Shown: in pieces, positions 17,872-27,522 of the stretch
How the letters are laid out: every line of letters begins with the position of its first letter
Numbering within the stretch: the stretch's first letter is position 1
NCBI RefSeq assembly: GCF_028736215.1
Contig: NZ_CP117883.1
Coordinates: 186,001 to 250,000, forward strand
DNA from: Mucilaginibacter sp. KACC 22773
Lineage (GTDB): Bacteria > Bacteroidota > Bacteroidia > Sphingobacteriales > Sphingobacteriaceae
DNA length: 64,000 bases
Direction: 5' to 3'
Notes under the pieces: generated by a model
Seen by the model: only the letters and a program-made list of their open reading frames with translations
Told to the model about the DNA's origin: nothing
Database searches by the model: none
Translations under genes and position numbers: made by a program

Positions 17872-19812
17872 TTATTTAACGGGGATAATATCTATAATAA
17901 CAGTCCGGTTGTAAAACCGCTCTTCAACTAAATTATTTTCAAAGGGTGCGTTGCCTGCATCTTCGCCAAATCCTATAGTTTCGAATTTTACATTGGTCTT
18001 GCCTGCTTTGGTTAAGGCTTGCTCCAGTGTATGCTGCACATCCATAGCGCGGGCTTTGGATAATTTCATGTTGTGATCTTCTTCGCCTATGTTATCAGTA
18101 TGGCCATGAATAATAACTGTTGATCCATCAGTAATTGAAGCGGATACAACATCGGCCAAAAACTTGTCATAGGATACAATGGCGTTTGATCTGTCAAAAT
18201 CATACAGGATGCTATAGCGCAGGCCTTTGGTTGGTGTTTCGTCCTGGCGTATCAAATGCACAGTGCTTTCTTTCTTTACAGGAATACCGGCACGGGTTTC
18301 GCCCGTCATTACAATTTTGTAATCGCCCGAAGGGTTGCTGCCTAAGATAGTTGTACCCGGAATGCTGGCCTGGTCATCAATAAATGGTCCGAAGTGCTGA
18401 ACGGTACCTTTATCATCTGTAACATCTACAGACCATGATTTAAGCAACTGTTTGGCGCTATCGATATTTAAAATCACCTGACTATCAAGTGGATTGGCTT
18501 GTGTAGCATTTATTTGAACTGGCTTCATCATGTCGCCGCCCACCTCGGTCAATAATTCGGGCGAGGTGCTGGTAATATCAACACGGCGGTCGCCTGCACG
18601 CAGCAATACCAATTCTTTAGTGCCACCCGGTTGTTCCGACGGGATAAGCGGCCTGTTACGGCCGGCAATGGTTATTCTTGATGCATCAACTGCAAATTGG
18701 GTAACCAGGTATTGTTTTACAGCTTGTGCCAGTTCTTTACCATCTGCAGGACCTTTAGCCGATGCACCGGTTAGCACAATTACAGCGCCTGGGTTTGCCC
18801 TTAACCTATCGCCCAAAATATTCAGGATGTTGTGATAAACATTCAGCTGCCTTGCAGACCGGCCGGCCGTGTTATCGGCCTGCTCATTTTGCAGTTGCTG
18901 TTCTTTGAAAGTAATTGCCTGATCTGTTGACAACGTAATATATCTGGCAGGGATCTGGGCCGATCCTTCATCAAAAAACACCGAATTACGCAAAGGCAGC
19001 GTTTCGCTCACCTGGCGTTTTAAAGGTACTGCTGTTGGTGCGGTTACCGTAAAAACAAATACATGCATAGGTGCCGGTACGCTGGTTACCGTTTTAGGTG
19101 CAATTTTTGAAGCTTTACCAAATTTAAGCGCTATCCCGGCGCGTAGCGTGGTAACCGACCAGCTTTCGATACTGCGCGGCTCCTGTCCAAAGTATGGATG
19201 AAAAGAGACAAATGGCGAGATGCTCACCTTGGTAGTACTACTTGCCGGCGAAACCATAATATCGTAACCGGCGCCAACCTGGCCCGAGATGAGGGTTTTG
19301 TGCATGGCGCTTAACTGGCCATTTGTATTTGGTTGCCTAAGCTGGGTGTACTCAAAATCTTTACTGATGTTAAAAGCAACCCTTGGGCCGGCAAAAAAGT
19401 ATAAACCGGTTGAAGGCACCGTTAAACGCAGGCTTGGTTCAACAGCAATATAGCTGGTGTTGGTTTCTAAAGTAGCGGGGCAATTACAGGGGGCCACCAC
19501 ATCTTTAAATTTGCCACCGCGGCCATCATAAGCTACGTTAAGCATTACACCCAACACACTTGCCGGGCGGTATTCCATCAAAATAGACCCATAAGGGCGT
19601 ACATCATGGCCTTTATGAAAGGCGGTAGGCGCTATTAATGAATTGTTTAACCGTTGGGTGGTGCCATCGTAAAAGTTAAAATTTGCAGCGCCGGATACAC
19701 CAAACCACCATGTTGGTACAGTAGTGGTTTGTGCTTTAACCGTTATGCCGGCCATAGCAACCATCAAACAGCAGATGATGGTTGTTTTAATTATTTTATT
19801 GATTGGTAACAT
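17872..19812 (-). CDS. Outer-membrane protein with two OmpA-like domains, 646 aa
   Basis: A signal peptide (end near VKAQ) precedes an N-terminal part of about 200 residues resembling a porin-type beta-barrel (alternating aromatic strands such as YFFAGPRVAFN). Two OmpA-like regions follow. The first (about 275-420) contains NSVFFDEGSAQIPARY and VIVLTGASAKG and looks divergent. The second (about 525-646) contains ILYDFDRSNAIVSYDKFL and VIIHGHTDNIGEEDHNMKLS, a good peptidoglycan-binding OmpA C-domain. It probably anchors the outer membrane to the cell wall. It lies 84 bp downstream of the DUF3494 lipoprotein gene on the same strand, with a 13-bp palindrome between them. Confidence 0.9.
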   Translation of the reverse strand: MLPINKIIKTTIICCLMVAMAGITVKAQTTTVPTWWFGVSGAANFNFYDGTTQRLNNSLIAPTAFHKGHDVRPYGSILMEYRPASVLGVMLNVAYDGRGGKFKDVVAPCNCPATLETNTSYIAVEPSLRLTVPSTGLYFFAGPRVAFNISKDFEYTQLRQPNTNGQLSAMHKTLISGQVGAGYDIMVSPASSTTKVSISPFVSFHPYFGQEPRSIESWSVTTLRAGIALKFGKASKIAPKTVTSVPAPMHVFVFTVTAPTAVPLKRQVSETLPLRNSVFFDEGSAQIPARYITLSTDQAITFKEQQLQNEQADNTAGRSARQLNVYHNILNILGDRLRANPGAVIVLTGASAKGPADGKELAQAVKQYLVTQFAVDASRITIAGRNRPLIPSEQPGGTKELVLLRAGDRRVDITSTSPELLTEVGGDMMKPVQINATQANPLDSQVILNIDSAKQLLKSWSVDVTDDKGTVQHFGPFIDDQASIPGTTILGSNPSGDYKIVMTGETRAGIPVKKESTVHLIRQDETPTKGLRYSILYDFDRSNAIVSYDKFLADVVSASITDGSTVIIHGHTDNIGEEDHNMKLSKARAMDVQHTLEQALTKAGKTNVKFETIGFGEDAGNAPFENNLVEERFYNRTVIIDIIPVK

Positions 19813-19845
19813 GAGATGTTTCTTTTAAATATGTTGTTGACAGAT

Positions 19846-19878
19846 AGTATTCAATCCCCCAAATAGGGATTGAATACT
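19846..19878. repeat. Perfect 13-bp palindrome upstream of the OmpA gene
   Basis: Arms AGTATTCAATCCC (19846-19858) and GGGATTGAATACT (19866-19878) with a 7-base loop, between the DUF3494 stop and the OmpA start on the minus strand. No T-run follows it, so it may be an operator or an mRNA processing or stabilising hairpin rather than a terminator. Confidence 0.75.
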
Positions 19879-19896
19879 GTTGATACTGATGTTGGC

Positions 19897-21780
19897 TTAT
19901 TGTGGTACGTTAACAGTGGTATTTACCATAGTAACCGAAGCTACCAGGGATATTGCCCTGCCATTTAATACCGTTTGTACCGCGTTGCCGGCTGTTGAAA
20001 AGGTGATGCCTGCACTGGATATGATAGTACCCGTCATGATGCCGCCACCCGCGCCGTTGATTACAGCCGAACTGCCTACGTACCAGTAAACGTTTTTAGC
20101 AAGGCCGCCATTTTTCATAATAACACTCCTGGCACCTGCCGGGCCTGCTGTACCTACCGTAAGGCCGGCAGCTGTCTGGAATACCCATACTGCGTTAGGG
20201 TCGCCTTTGGCATCCAGCGTAAGGTCGCCATTGGTTACTTTGAATGTGCCGCTTGCGGATTTATATACGCCGGGGGCTAAAGTTAAGCCGCCTAATTCGC
20301 CTGCGCCCGGGTCGATACCACCTGGTTTCGAGGCTGGGGATATACTGTTGTAAGCTATGGTGGCATCAAGCAACCCTTGTGTAGCAACCGCAAAAGAGGT
20401 AGCAGTACCTGGGGCTGGTGGCGCTGTAAATATGCCGCCCTTAACATTACCCTTGTTTAGTGGTGTTTCGGTATAAATATCGGCAGTTAAACCATCATGG
20501 AAACCGGTAACCAGGGTTGATGCGGCCGTTGTGCCTATCGCACCGTTATTGATTACTGTGTTTAGGCCCTGGTTGGTTACGCCTGCATTACCGCCGAAAG
20601 CGCCAAATTTTGCAGCATCACCCAAAAGTGGGGGTATAATGATTACGTTGAGCGTAAAGTTGGCCGTTACATGTTTGTTGGCACTCATAACAATAGTTAA
20701 CGGGTTATTGGTGCTTGTTGCATCGCCGCTCCACGAGGTAAAGGTATAGCCGGGGCTTGCTGTTGCCGTTGCGCTTGCTGATGAACCTGCAGCGTATGCA
20801 CCTGATCCGGTTGTTGAGCCGCCTGCTGCCGGGCTTGATTTTAATACCAGTGCAAATTGCGATGCCGGTATAGCTTTAAAGTTGGCCACTAATTTACGGT
20901 TGGCTGCAAGTATAAACTGGTAGCTTGAGCTTGTAGAAGCCACGTTGCCGTTATCTGTCCAGTTCACAAAGGTAAAGCCGTTATTAGGGTCGGCGGTTAC
21001 GGTTACGATGGTACCGGCGTTGTAAGCGCCAGATCCGCTGGTTGTACCGCCAATAGCAGGGCTCGAGGTAAGTACTACCGCAAATTGCGATGCAGGTATC
21101 AGTTTAAAGTTGGCAACCAATGCCCGGTTACCCGCCATGGTAAACTGATAGCTGGAACTTGTTGAAACAATAACTCCATTATCAGTCCAGTTGGTAAATA
21201 TGTAGCCGGTATTGGGCGTTGCACTAACAGTTACGGCAGATGCTTGTGCAAATGTGCCTTCACCTTCGGTAACACCGCCAAGGGTAGGCGTTGCTGTTAG
21301 CGTAATTTGCGGAATGGTAGTAAATGTCCAGGTATAATCGCTTACCATCGCGGTACGCAAAGTGTCGGTTACTGCTGCCTTTATAGTGCCCGTATAAATA
21401 GCGAAAGGCAGCAGGGGCTGGCTTGGGGTAAAAGTAAATACTGTGCCGTTGGTGGCGTTTGTTATGGTACCTGTAACAACAGTAGCGCCTTGTTTTATTA
21501 TAAATGTTTTGTCGGTAATTGTTGACGGCGCCATGCTGGTGTTAAAGGTTACCGAGATGGCTTTGTTTAAAACAACGTCAACAGCTTTATCCGCCGGGTC
21601 GGTTGCCACCACCACCGGGCAGTCGCCCTTGATTTCGCCTTTATAATTGTCCTTTTTGCACCCGGAGGTTAACATAGTAATAAGTAACACCAACGACAAA
21701 ATTGCACCGAATGTTTTGGAATAACCGCCGCGCTGACGCATGCAGATGACTTCCATTGGCATAGTAAATGTTTTTTTCAT
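19897..21780 (-). CDS. Lipoprotein with Ig-like domain, three InlB-like repeats and DUF3494 (ice-binding-like) domain
   Basis: 627 residues. Lipobox ITMLTSGC near residue 41 gives an acylated Cys. Then an SbsA-type Ig-like domain (about 55-155: ATDPADKAVDVVLNKAISVT), three bacterial 'B-repeat' units of about 70 residues (GGVTEGEGTFAQASAVTVSA; GGTTSGSGAYNAGTIVTVTA; GGSTTGSGAYAAGS), and a C-terminal DUF3494 beta-helix (about 390-627: GNAGVTNQGLNTVINNGAIG, GGLTLAPGVYKS). DUF3494 proteins include ice-binding adhesins, but many are adhesins without known ice activity. Start is uncertain among Met1, Met7, Met9 and Met14. Probably surface-exposed and possibly co-transcribed with the OmpA gene. Confidence 0.9.
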   Translation of the reverse strand: MKKTFTMPMEVICMRQRGGYSKTFGAILSLVLLITMLTSGCKKDNYKGEIKGDCPVVVATDPADKAVDVVLNKAISVTFNTSMAPSTITDKTFIIKQGATVVTGTITNATNGTVFTFTPSQPLLPFAIYTGTIKAAVTDTLRTAMVSDYTWTFTTIPQITLTATPTLGGVTEGEGTFAQASAVTVSATPNTGYIFTNWTDNGVIVSTSSSYQFTMAGNRALVANFKLIPASQFAVVLTSSPAIGGTTSGSGAYNAGTIVTVTADPNNGFTFVNWTDNGNVASTSSSYQFILAANRKLVANFKAIPASQFALVLKSSPAAGGSTTGSGAYAAGSSASATATASPGYTFTSWSGDATSTNNPLTIVMSANKHVTANFTLNVIIIPPLLGDAAKFGAFGGNAGVTNQGLNTVINNGAIGTTAASTLVTGFHDGLTADIYTETPLNKGNVKGGIFTAPPAPGTATSFAVATQGLLDATIAYNSISPASKPGGIDPGAGELGGLTLAPGVYKSASGTFKVTNGDLTLDAKGDPNAVWVFQTAAGLTVGTAGPAGARSVIMKNGGLAKNVYWYVGSSAVINGAGGGIMTGTIISSAGITFSTAGNAVQTVLNGRAISLVASVTMVNTTVNVPQ

Positions 21781-21906
21781 GAATATATTATTGAAAGATA
21801 AATTGTAAAGTCCCGGGGTCCTATTGGGTCAGATTGCAGGATGGTACAAACTTATGGCTACCTGGCGGCAGGCATGTTATACAACTTTTTGTATTAGTTA
21901 TATAAT

Positions 21907-22467
21907 TCACACATTAGCAAAGCTGCTTTGGTTTTGAAAATCAAAATGTTTAAACTGCGAGGGTGTTAAACCGGTAACTTTTTTAAACTGGGCAGATAGG
22001 TGCGCCACACTGCTGTAATGCAGTTTCCACGAAATTTCGGTAAGGGTTAATTCATCCTGCCATATTAACTGTTTTACCAGTTGAATTTTATTCATGATGA
22101 TAAACTGTTCAATAGTGGTGCCCTGCACATCCGAGAAGGTATTGGCCAGGTAAGTATAATCGAGGTTAAGCTTGTTGCTCAGGTAATCGGAGAAGTTGGT
22201 TTTTAACGGAATTTCTGAATGAAAGATCAAATCGGTAACTACCTGCTTTATTTTTTCAACCAGGATGTTTTTCTTATTATCCATTAATACCAGGCCGTAT
22301 TTTAATAAAGCGATGCCCGCCTGCTGAATTTGGGCCAGCCCCACATCACCGGTAATAATTGCCCTTCCCTGGTCAATAGCGGTGCATTTGAGCCCTGCCC
22401 TTCGCAATTCGAATTCGACGATAATTTTGCAGCGGCTGCTCACCATGTTTTTTATAAAGAGGTTCAT
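21907..22467 (-). CDS. AraC-family transcriptional regulator, short form, with degenerate HMA-like N-terminus
   Basis: 186 residues. The C-terminal half (about 95-180) holds the two helix-turn-helix units of AraC proteins (LTLTEISWKLHYSSVAHLSA, KKVTGLTPSQFK). The first 70 residues match small Bacteroidota AraC proteins that start with a heavy-metal-associated-like fold, usually written KNMVCxRC. Here the motif reads KNMVSSRC (residues 6-13), so one of the two metal Cys is lost. The gene follows the sulfatase on the same strand after 350 bp. A role in controlling the neighbouring glycan genes is possible but unproven. Confidence 0.85.
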   Translation of the reverse strand: MNLFIKNMVSSRCKIIVEFELRRAGLKCTAIDQGRAIITGDVGLAQIQQAGIALLKYGLVLMDNKKNILVEKIKQVVTDLIFHSEIPLKTNFSDYLSNKLNLDYTYLANTFSDVQGTTIEQFIIMNKIQLVKQLIWQDELTLTEISWKLHYSSVAHLSAQFKKVTGLTPSQFKHFDFQNQSSFANV

Positions 22468-22817
22468 TGTTTCCTTGTATTACAAAACAAGTGCCTCCGA
22501 AAGTTTTTTGCCAATCGCAGCCTGTGTTAATAAAATCATCCCCATATATTTTTATTAGATAATGCCCCGCGGATACGAAAAGGGCATTAATACCGGTGCT
22601 GAACACGGGTGATTAAATTTGATAGTGGGTACGATTGGTAAAACCGCAAGTTGTAATTTATGCCAATAATGAGTAGAATACAGGATTTCTTTAGTCTTTT
22701 AACGAAAAATTGGTCTTGTAGGCCGTTGCAAAAGTGCTTTTCATATGCCGCTATTGAATGATGATATACCGGGTTAAATAAATACCGGTACATCATTATT
22801 CAACATGATGTTGGTAA
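22468..22817. other. 350-bp gap between sulfatase and AraC genes
   Basis: No convincing gene. It holds a small palindrome TTGTATTACAA just before the AraC start and a weak -7-like TTGTTTTG on the minus strand. Confidence 0.5.
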
Positions 22818-24548
22818 TCAAAATTCGTCGGTAGGTACTTTCAGGTTCTTCCGGTATCCATCAAGCCGTTTTTGCAAATCGGCGGTAAGTTTTTCATACC
22901 CGGGTTTGCCAAAAAGGTTATGAAGTTCCTGCGGGTCGGTTTTTAAATCGTAAAGCTCATTACAGTCAATATCCGCATCATTAGTTACGTAGCCCGCATT
23001 GTTGAGCAGCTTAAGAACAGTATATTCCCTGTAGCCGGGAGTTGTTTGGTATTTGGTGGTTGCGCCACGCATGCCGCCCTTGCCATAAAAATGAATCAGT
23101 TTATAGCGTTCGGTACGTATACCATCGTGCTTGCGCACAAGGTGAAATGCCGGGTAATCATAGTAGTGATAATATAAGTCACTGCGCCATCCCGCAGGCT
23201 TAGGCCCCTTAAATGTTGGATCGAGCGAAGTGCCACTCATTTGTTCTGGCTTTTTAATGCCCGCGAGCGATAAAAATGTTGGTGCATAATCAATATTTTG
23301 TACCAGGGCTTCGCTTTGCGTTCCTGGTTTTATAGCCTTTGGATATCTGATCAACAGGGGCGTCCGGAATGATTCCTCGTACATAAACCGCTTGTCAAAC
23401 CAGTTGTGCTCGCCTATATAAAACCCCTGGTCTGATGTATAAACAACCATAGTATTGTTTTCCAGGTTATTATCCTTCAGGTATTTCAAAATTGCGCCTA
23501 CACCGTCATCTACCGATTTAATACAGCGCAGGTAATCCTTTAAAAACTCCTGGTATTTCCATAATGCAAGCGCCTTCCCGGTCAGTTTAGCGTTTATGAA
23601 CTGCTGGTTTCTCAACTTATAATGCTTATCCCACGCGGCACGCTGCTCTGGTGTTAAACGGCCAAGTTCGCTCATTAAAAACGTATAAGAAAGTTTATCA
23701 TATGGGCTTACCAATTGATCTTTCAGCTCTTCCACTTTCAAATCCTGAACCAGTTCCATATCATTGCTTATTGACATTTTTTGAGTCTTGGCGGCGTCGC
23801 ACCGCGATTGGTAATCATCGAAAAAAGTTTCGGGGACAGGAAAATTCACATCGTTGTACAAATCAAGGTATTTGCCGGGGGGCATCCAATTGCGGTGGGG
23901 GGCTTTATGGTGTATCATTAAGCAAAAGGGTTTGCCCTTATCCCGTTTTTCTAAAAAATCAAGGGCATGTTCGGTAATAAGGTCTGTAGCATAGCCCTGT
24001 TCCTGTACAAATTTATACCCGGTTTCGGGGCCTTTAAAAGTGGGGTTATAGTATTTGCCCTGATCGTCAAGTATGTGGTAGTAATTAAATCCCTTAGGGC
24101 TTGTAGACATATGCCATTTGCCAACAATGGCCGTTTGATATCCAGCCTGTTGAAGCAACTCGCTAAAGAATACTTTCGATGAGTCGATGCCCTCGGCAAG
24201 CTGGCGCTGGCCATTTTGGTGGCTGTACAAGCCTGTCATAAGGCAGGCCCTGCTGGGAGTGCAAAGCGAGTTTTCTACGAAGGCTTTTTTGTAAATGATG
24301 CCTCCGTTTGCAATTTTATCAATATTAGGGGTGGGTGCCAATTTGGAAAGCATCCCGCCGTATGCGCTGATGGCCTGGTAGGAGTGGTCATCGCTCATAA
24401 TAAAAACTATGTTGGGTTTTTTGGCAGCATTTTTTTTGTTCTGCCTAACTTGCGCCTGTACCAAAACGCTTGTAAGGGCTACAGTAAACATTGTTGCCAG
24501 GCAAAACTTGGCCAAAAAATACCGCTCCAAAAACTTCTGAAATTTCAT
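22818..24548 (-). CDS. Secreted sulfatase (type I, formylglycine-dependent), 576 aa
   Basis: A long N-terminal signal (residues 1-33, ending LVQAQ) precedes the alkaline-phosphatase-fold sulfatase domain. Metal ligands sit in FIMSDDHSYQ (Asp53, Asp54). The activation motif Cys96-TPSR is the Cys form converted to formylglycine by a maturase. Further motifs: GKWHMS, HHKAPHRNW, and the C-terminal TSDQGFYIGEHNWFDKR. Removes sulfate esters from glycans, probably algal, mucin or glycosaminoglycan type; linkage cannot be read. It is divergent from the GH43 gene, suggesting a small sulfated-glycan locus, though no SusC/SusD pair is present here. Confidence 0.93.
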   Translation of the reverse strand: MKFQKFLERYFLAKFCLATMFTVALTSVLVQAQVRQNKKNAAKKPNIVFIMSDDHSYQAISAYGGMLSKLAPTPNIDKIANGGIIYKKAFVENSLCTPSRACLMTGLYSHQNGQRQLAEGIDSSKVFFSELLQQAGYQTAIVGKWHMSTSPKGFNYYHILDDQGKYYNPTFKGPETGYKFVQEQGYATDLITEHALDFLEKRDKGKPFCLMIHHKAPHRNWMPPGKYLDLYNDVNFPVPETFFDDYQSRCDAAKTQKMSISNDMELVQDLKVEELKDQLVSPYDKLSYTFLMSELGRLTPEQRAAWDKHYKLRNQQFINAKLTGKALALWKYQEFLKDYLRCIKSVDDGVGAILKYLKDNNLENNTMVVYTSDQGFYIGEHNWFDKRFMYEESFRTPLLIRYPKAIKPGTQSEALVQNIDYAPTFLSLAGIKKPEQMSGTSLDPTFKGPKPAGWRSDLYYHYYDYPAFHLVRKHDGIRTERYKLIHFYGKGGMRGATTKYQTTPGYREYTVLKLLNNAGYVTNDADIDCNELYDLKTDPQELHNLFGKPGYEKLTADLQKRLDGYRKNLKVPTDEF

Positions 24549-24929
24549 AGGTCAACAATTTAGGTTATTATCAAATTTTGTTACATTCAATGATCTATAG
24601 CCGCTGTGCAACTAAATATACGGGTATGTTTAGTTAATTAGCATGTAATATTCGGTTGTTTTTATTAAAACCAGGTATGCCGAAAGCGATAACAAATATT
24701 AATAAACTTTGGGCAAACTGTGAATATTTGAAAATTAAATTTAAACAGGTAGTGAGAAGTATATTTAGGCACCAGTCCCTGTAAAAAAAATAAAATTTCC
24801 AAAATAATTGTGTTTTTGACACTTTTAAATTAATATTGGCATCGGATTCGCCGGGCGTATAAAATTGCCCCGGTTTGATATCAAACACCATTATAACCTG
24901 TATATTTTTAAAGAAAAGACTTATTACGT
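24549..24929. other. 381-bp divergent promoter region, sulfatase / GH43
   Basis: AT-rich, no convincing gene. Contains the palindrome at 24873-24886. No exact TAnnTTTG box was recognised for either flanking gene. Confidence 0.5.
24873..24886. promoter_or_regulatory. 14-bp perfect palindrome, possible operator
   Basis: GTTTGATATCAAAC is its own reverse complement. It lies 44 bp before the GH43 start in the divergent sulfatase/GH43 region, a plausible regulator-binding position. Confidence 0.45.
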
Positions 24930-27125
24930 ATGAACATCCTGAAATGCACGCGGCTTTTTTTAATTGTATTTTCAACAATATTTGCACATGCGTCAGGCGT
25001 TGTTGCTCAGTCGGCCGGTAACAAGCCCGCTAAAAAGGCCACTAAAGCAAATGCGTATTCGGCGTATTTGTTTACCTATTTTACCGGCAGCAAAAAAGGC
25101 GAAGCTATCCGGTTTGCCTTAAGTAATGATGGTTACCACTACCGCGCTCTTAATAATAACCTGCCGGTTTTAAGTTCGGCGGCTATAAGTACAACAGGAG
25201 GCGTACGCGATCCGCACATCCTGAGAGGGGCCGACGGGAAAACGTTTTACATGGTGGCTACCGACATGAATACCGAAAAGTACGGCTGGGGGCCGGACAC
25301 GGCTATGGTACTGATGCAATCTACCAATTTAATCAACTGGACATCGCATACGGTTGTTGTGCCGCAGGTATTTAAGGAGTTTGAAGGTGTGAACCGGGTG
25401 TGGGCCCCCCAAACTATTTACGACCCCAAGCTGCACAAGTACATGATATATTGGTCGATGCGTTTTGGTAACGAGCCCGACAAAATTTATTATGCCTATG
25501 CCAACAAAGATTTTTCGGGCCTGGAAACCGCACCTAAACAACTATTTTTTAAACCCGACAACGGTGCCTGTATTGATGGGGATATTGTTTATAAAGACGG
25601 CAAATATCACTTGTTTTTTAAAACAGAAGGTTCGGGATCTGGAATCAAAATTGCCGTATCGGATAAGCTGACCGAAGGTTATGTGTTGATAGATAAATAT
25701 GTTCAGCAAACCAAATCGCCGGTAGAAGGCGCCGGTACTTTTAAACTGAACAATAGTGATGCCTATATACTAATGTATGACAGATATACCGAAGGTAAAT
25801 ACCAGTTTACCCGCACTACCGACCTGGAACATTTTACTGCTATTGATAACGAGGTAACCATGAATTTTCATCCGCGTCACGGTACTGTTATGCCGGTTAC
25901 TGCGCAAGAGGCTGCCCGCCTAACCGCCAAATGGGGAAGCACAGATGATGTAATGCTGTCGCCCCGGTCGGGCCAGGTAAAAAAGATTAACATTGTGTTA
26001 GATTCTGCCACTCACACTCTCACGTTGCCGGTACTGCCTGGCACGGGTTTAAAGGCATTTAATCCGGCGTTCAATGCGTTGCCCGGTATTACTGTGACAC
26101 CAACCGCGGCACAAAACTTTACCAAAGGCCCGGTAAAATATACAGTGACCATCAAAGGGAAAAAGCCTGAAACCTATAATGTACAAGTACAGGAAAATCA
26201 CAACCCGGCAATTGAAGGCTACTATGCCGATCCCGAGATATTGTATGCCGAAAAAACGGGCAGGTTTTATTTGTACCCTACCAGCGATGGTTTTGACGGC
26301 TGGAGCGGCAATTATTTTAAAGCCTTTTCATCGGCCAACCTGGTTAACTGGAAGGATGAAGGTGTGATACTTGATTTACCCAAAGATGTAAGCTGGGCAA
26401 AAAAGAATGCCTGGGCGCCCTGCATTATCGAAAAAAAGATAAACGGCAGCTATAAATATTTCTACTACTTTGCTGCCGCCCAAAAAATTGGCGTAGCTGT
26501 GGCCAATGATCCGGCTGGTCCTTTTGTTGATTCGGGGAAACCGCTGCTTGATAGTTTGCCTGCGGGTGTAAAAGGCGGCCAGCAAATAGATGCTGATGTT
26601 TTTACCGACCCGCAAACAGGCAAGAGCTATTTATACTGGGGCAACGGTTATATGGCCTGCGCCGAGTTAAATGACGATATGGTATCGCTAAAAGCCGGTA
26701 CCACAAAGATATTAACACCCGACAAGCATTATAACGAAGGTACTTATGTAGCTTACCGTAAAGGCATCTATTATTTTATGTGGTCGCAAAACGATACGCG
26801 CAGCCCCGATTACACCGTGCATTATGGTACATCCAATTCGCCCGTTGGGCCAATAACGGTACCGGCAAACAATGTGGTAGTTGCCAAAAATGCTAAAGAA
26901 GGCATTTACGGAACCGGGCATAATTCGGTTATACAGATTCCCGGCCGCGACGAATGGTATATTGTATACCACCGCTTTAATTACCCCAAAGGCATTACCA
27001 TGGGCGATGCCGCCGGCTACAACCGCGAGGTTTGTATAGATAAGCTGGAGTTTAATAATGATGGTAGTATAAAGGAAGTGGTACCTACGCATAAAGGGAT
27101 AAGCCCTGTTGTTATAAGCAAATAG
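24930..27125 (+). CDS. Secreted protein with two GH43-like five-bladed propeller domains, 731 aa
   Basis: Signal peptide to about residue 26 (GVVAQ). The first GH43-like unit (about 42-335) has YLFTYFTG, GGVRDPHIL (candidate catalytic Asp), RVWAPQTIYDPK and SPVEGAGTFKLN. A linker of about 80 residues resembles a small cadherin-like domain (ITVTPTAAQNFTKGPVKYTV). The second GH43 unit (about 430-731) has EGYYADPEILYAE, NAWAPCIIEKK, QQIDADVFTDP and YNEGTYVAYRKG. GH43 enzymes remove arabinose, xylose or galactose units. The protein may be bifunctional, or one domain may bind rather than cut. Divergent from the sulfatase. Confidence 0.9.
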   Translation: MNILKCTRLFLIVFSTIFAHASGVVAQSAGNKPAKKATKANAYSAYLFTYFTGSKKGEAIRFALSNDGYHYRALNNNLPVLSSAAISTTGGVRDPHILRGADGKTFYMVATDMNTEKYGWGPDTAMVLMQSTNLINWTSHTVVVPQVFKEFEGVNRVWAPQTIYDPKLHKYMIYWSMRFGNEPDKIYYAYANKDFSGLETAPKQLFFKPDNGACIDGDIVYKDGKYHLFFKTEGSGSGIKIAVSDKLTEGYVLIDKYVQQTKSPVEGAGTFKLNNSDAYILMYDRYTEGKYQFTRTTDLEHFTAIDNEVTMNFHPRHGTVMPVTAQEAARLTAKWGSTDDVMLSPRSGQVKKINIVLDSATHTLTLPVLPGTGLKAFNPAFNALPGITVTPTAAQNFTKGPVKYTVTIKGKKPETYNVQVQENHNPAIEGYYADPEILYAEKTGRFYLYPTSDGFDGWSGNYFKAFSSANLVNWKDEGVILDLPKDVSWAKKNAWAPCIIEKKINGSYKYFYYFAAAQKIGVAVANDPAGPFVDSGKPLLDSLPAGVKGGQQIDADVFTDPQTGKSYLYWGNGYMACAELNDDMVSLKAGTTKILTPDKHYNEGTYVAYRKGIYYFMWSQNDTRSPDYTVHYGTSNSPVGPITVPANNVVVAKNAKEGIYGTGHNSVIQIPGRDEWYIVYHRFNYPKGITMGDAAGYNREVCIDKLEFNNDGSIKEVVPTHKGISPVVISK

Positions 27126-27137
27126 GGTTGCGTTAAT

Positions 27138-27201
27138 AGTGTTAAGTCCAGAGTCAGAAGCTAAATTTATTCTTTTTTGGCTGGATTCAAGACTTAACAC
27201 T
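27138..27201. repeat. 11-bp inverted repeat AGTGTTAAGTC / GACTTAACACT
   Basis: Perfect arms at 27138-27148 and 27191-27201, shortly after the GH43 stop. Similar AGAGTTAAGAC-type text lies near 30650-30675. Confidence 0.65.
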
Positions 27202-27403
27202 TTTGGCTAAAAACTATCCATCACCCGTTATCCGGGATTTGTATTTTATCAATTGTTAATGATAAGGCTGTACAAATTTTAAATTAGTATAAGGCACTAC
27301 ACATTTATTATACACTATTGTACACTTTTAATACAACTTGCAAATGGTGCAATAATAATCAGTTAAATGTTCTGATATTTAGCTAAACGAGATTAATTAG
27401 GGG

Positions 27404-27441
27404 TGGGAAGGCTTGAGTCGTGTCGGTCTTCCCATTATTTA
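27404..27441. terminator. Possible hairpin terminator TGGGAAG / CTTCCCA
   Basis: 7-bp perfect stem with a 17-base loop followed by TTATTT. It is 280 bp past the GH43 gene; the surrounding 27202-27522 is AT-rich with no other recognisable feature. Confidence 0.35.
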
Positions 27442-27522
27442 AGCGATAATCATAAGGCCGCAACGCAGGTATGCACTAAAGTGCGCACACAATTACCTTA
27501 TTTGTGTTTATTGCCAATCATC

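Noticed and set aside
24634..24987. Minus-strand frame of 117 codons overlapping the GH43 start
   Set aside because: AT-rich, overlaps the signal peptide of a clear gene and the divergent promoter region; composition fits chance.
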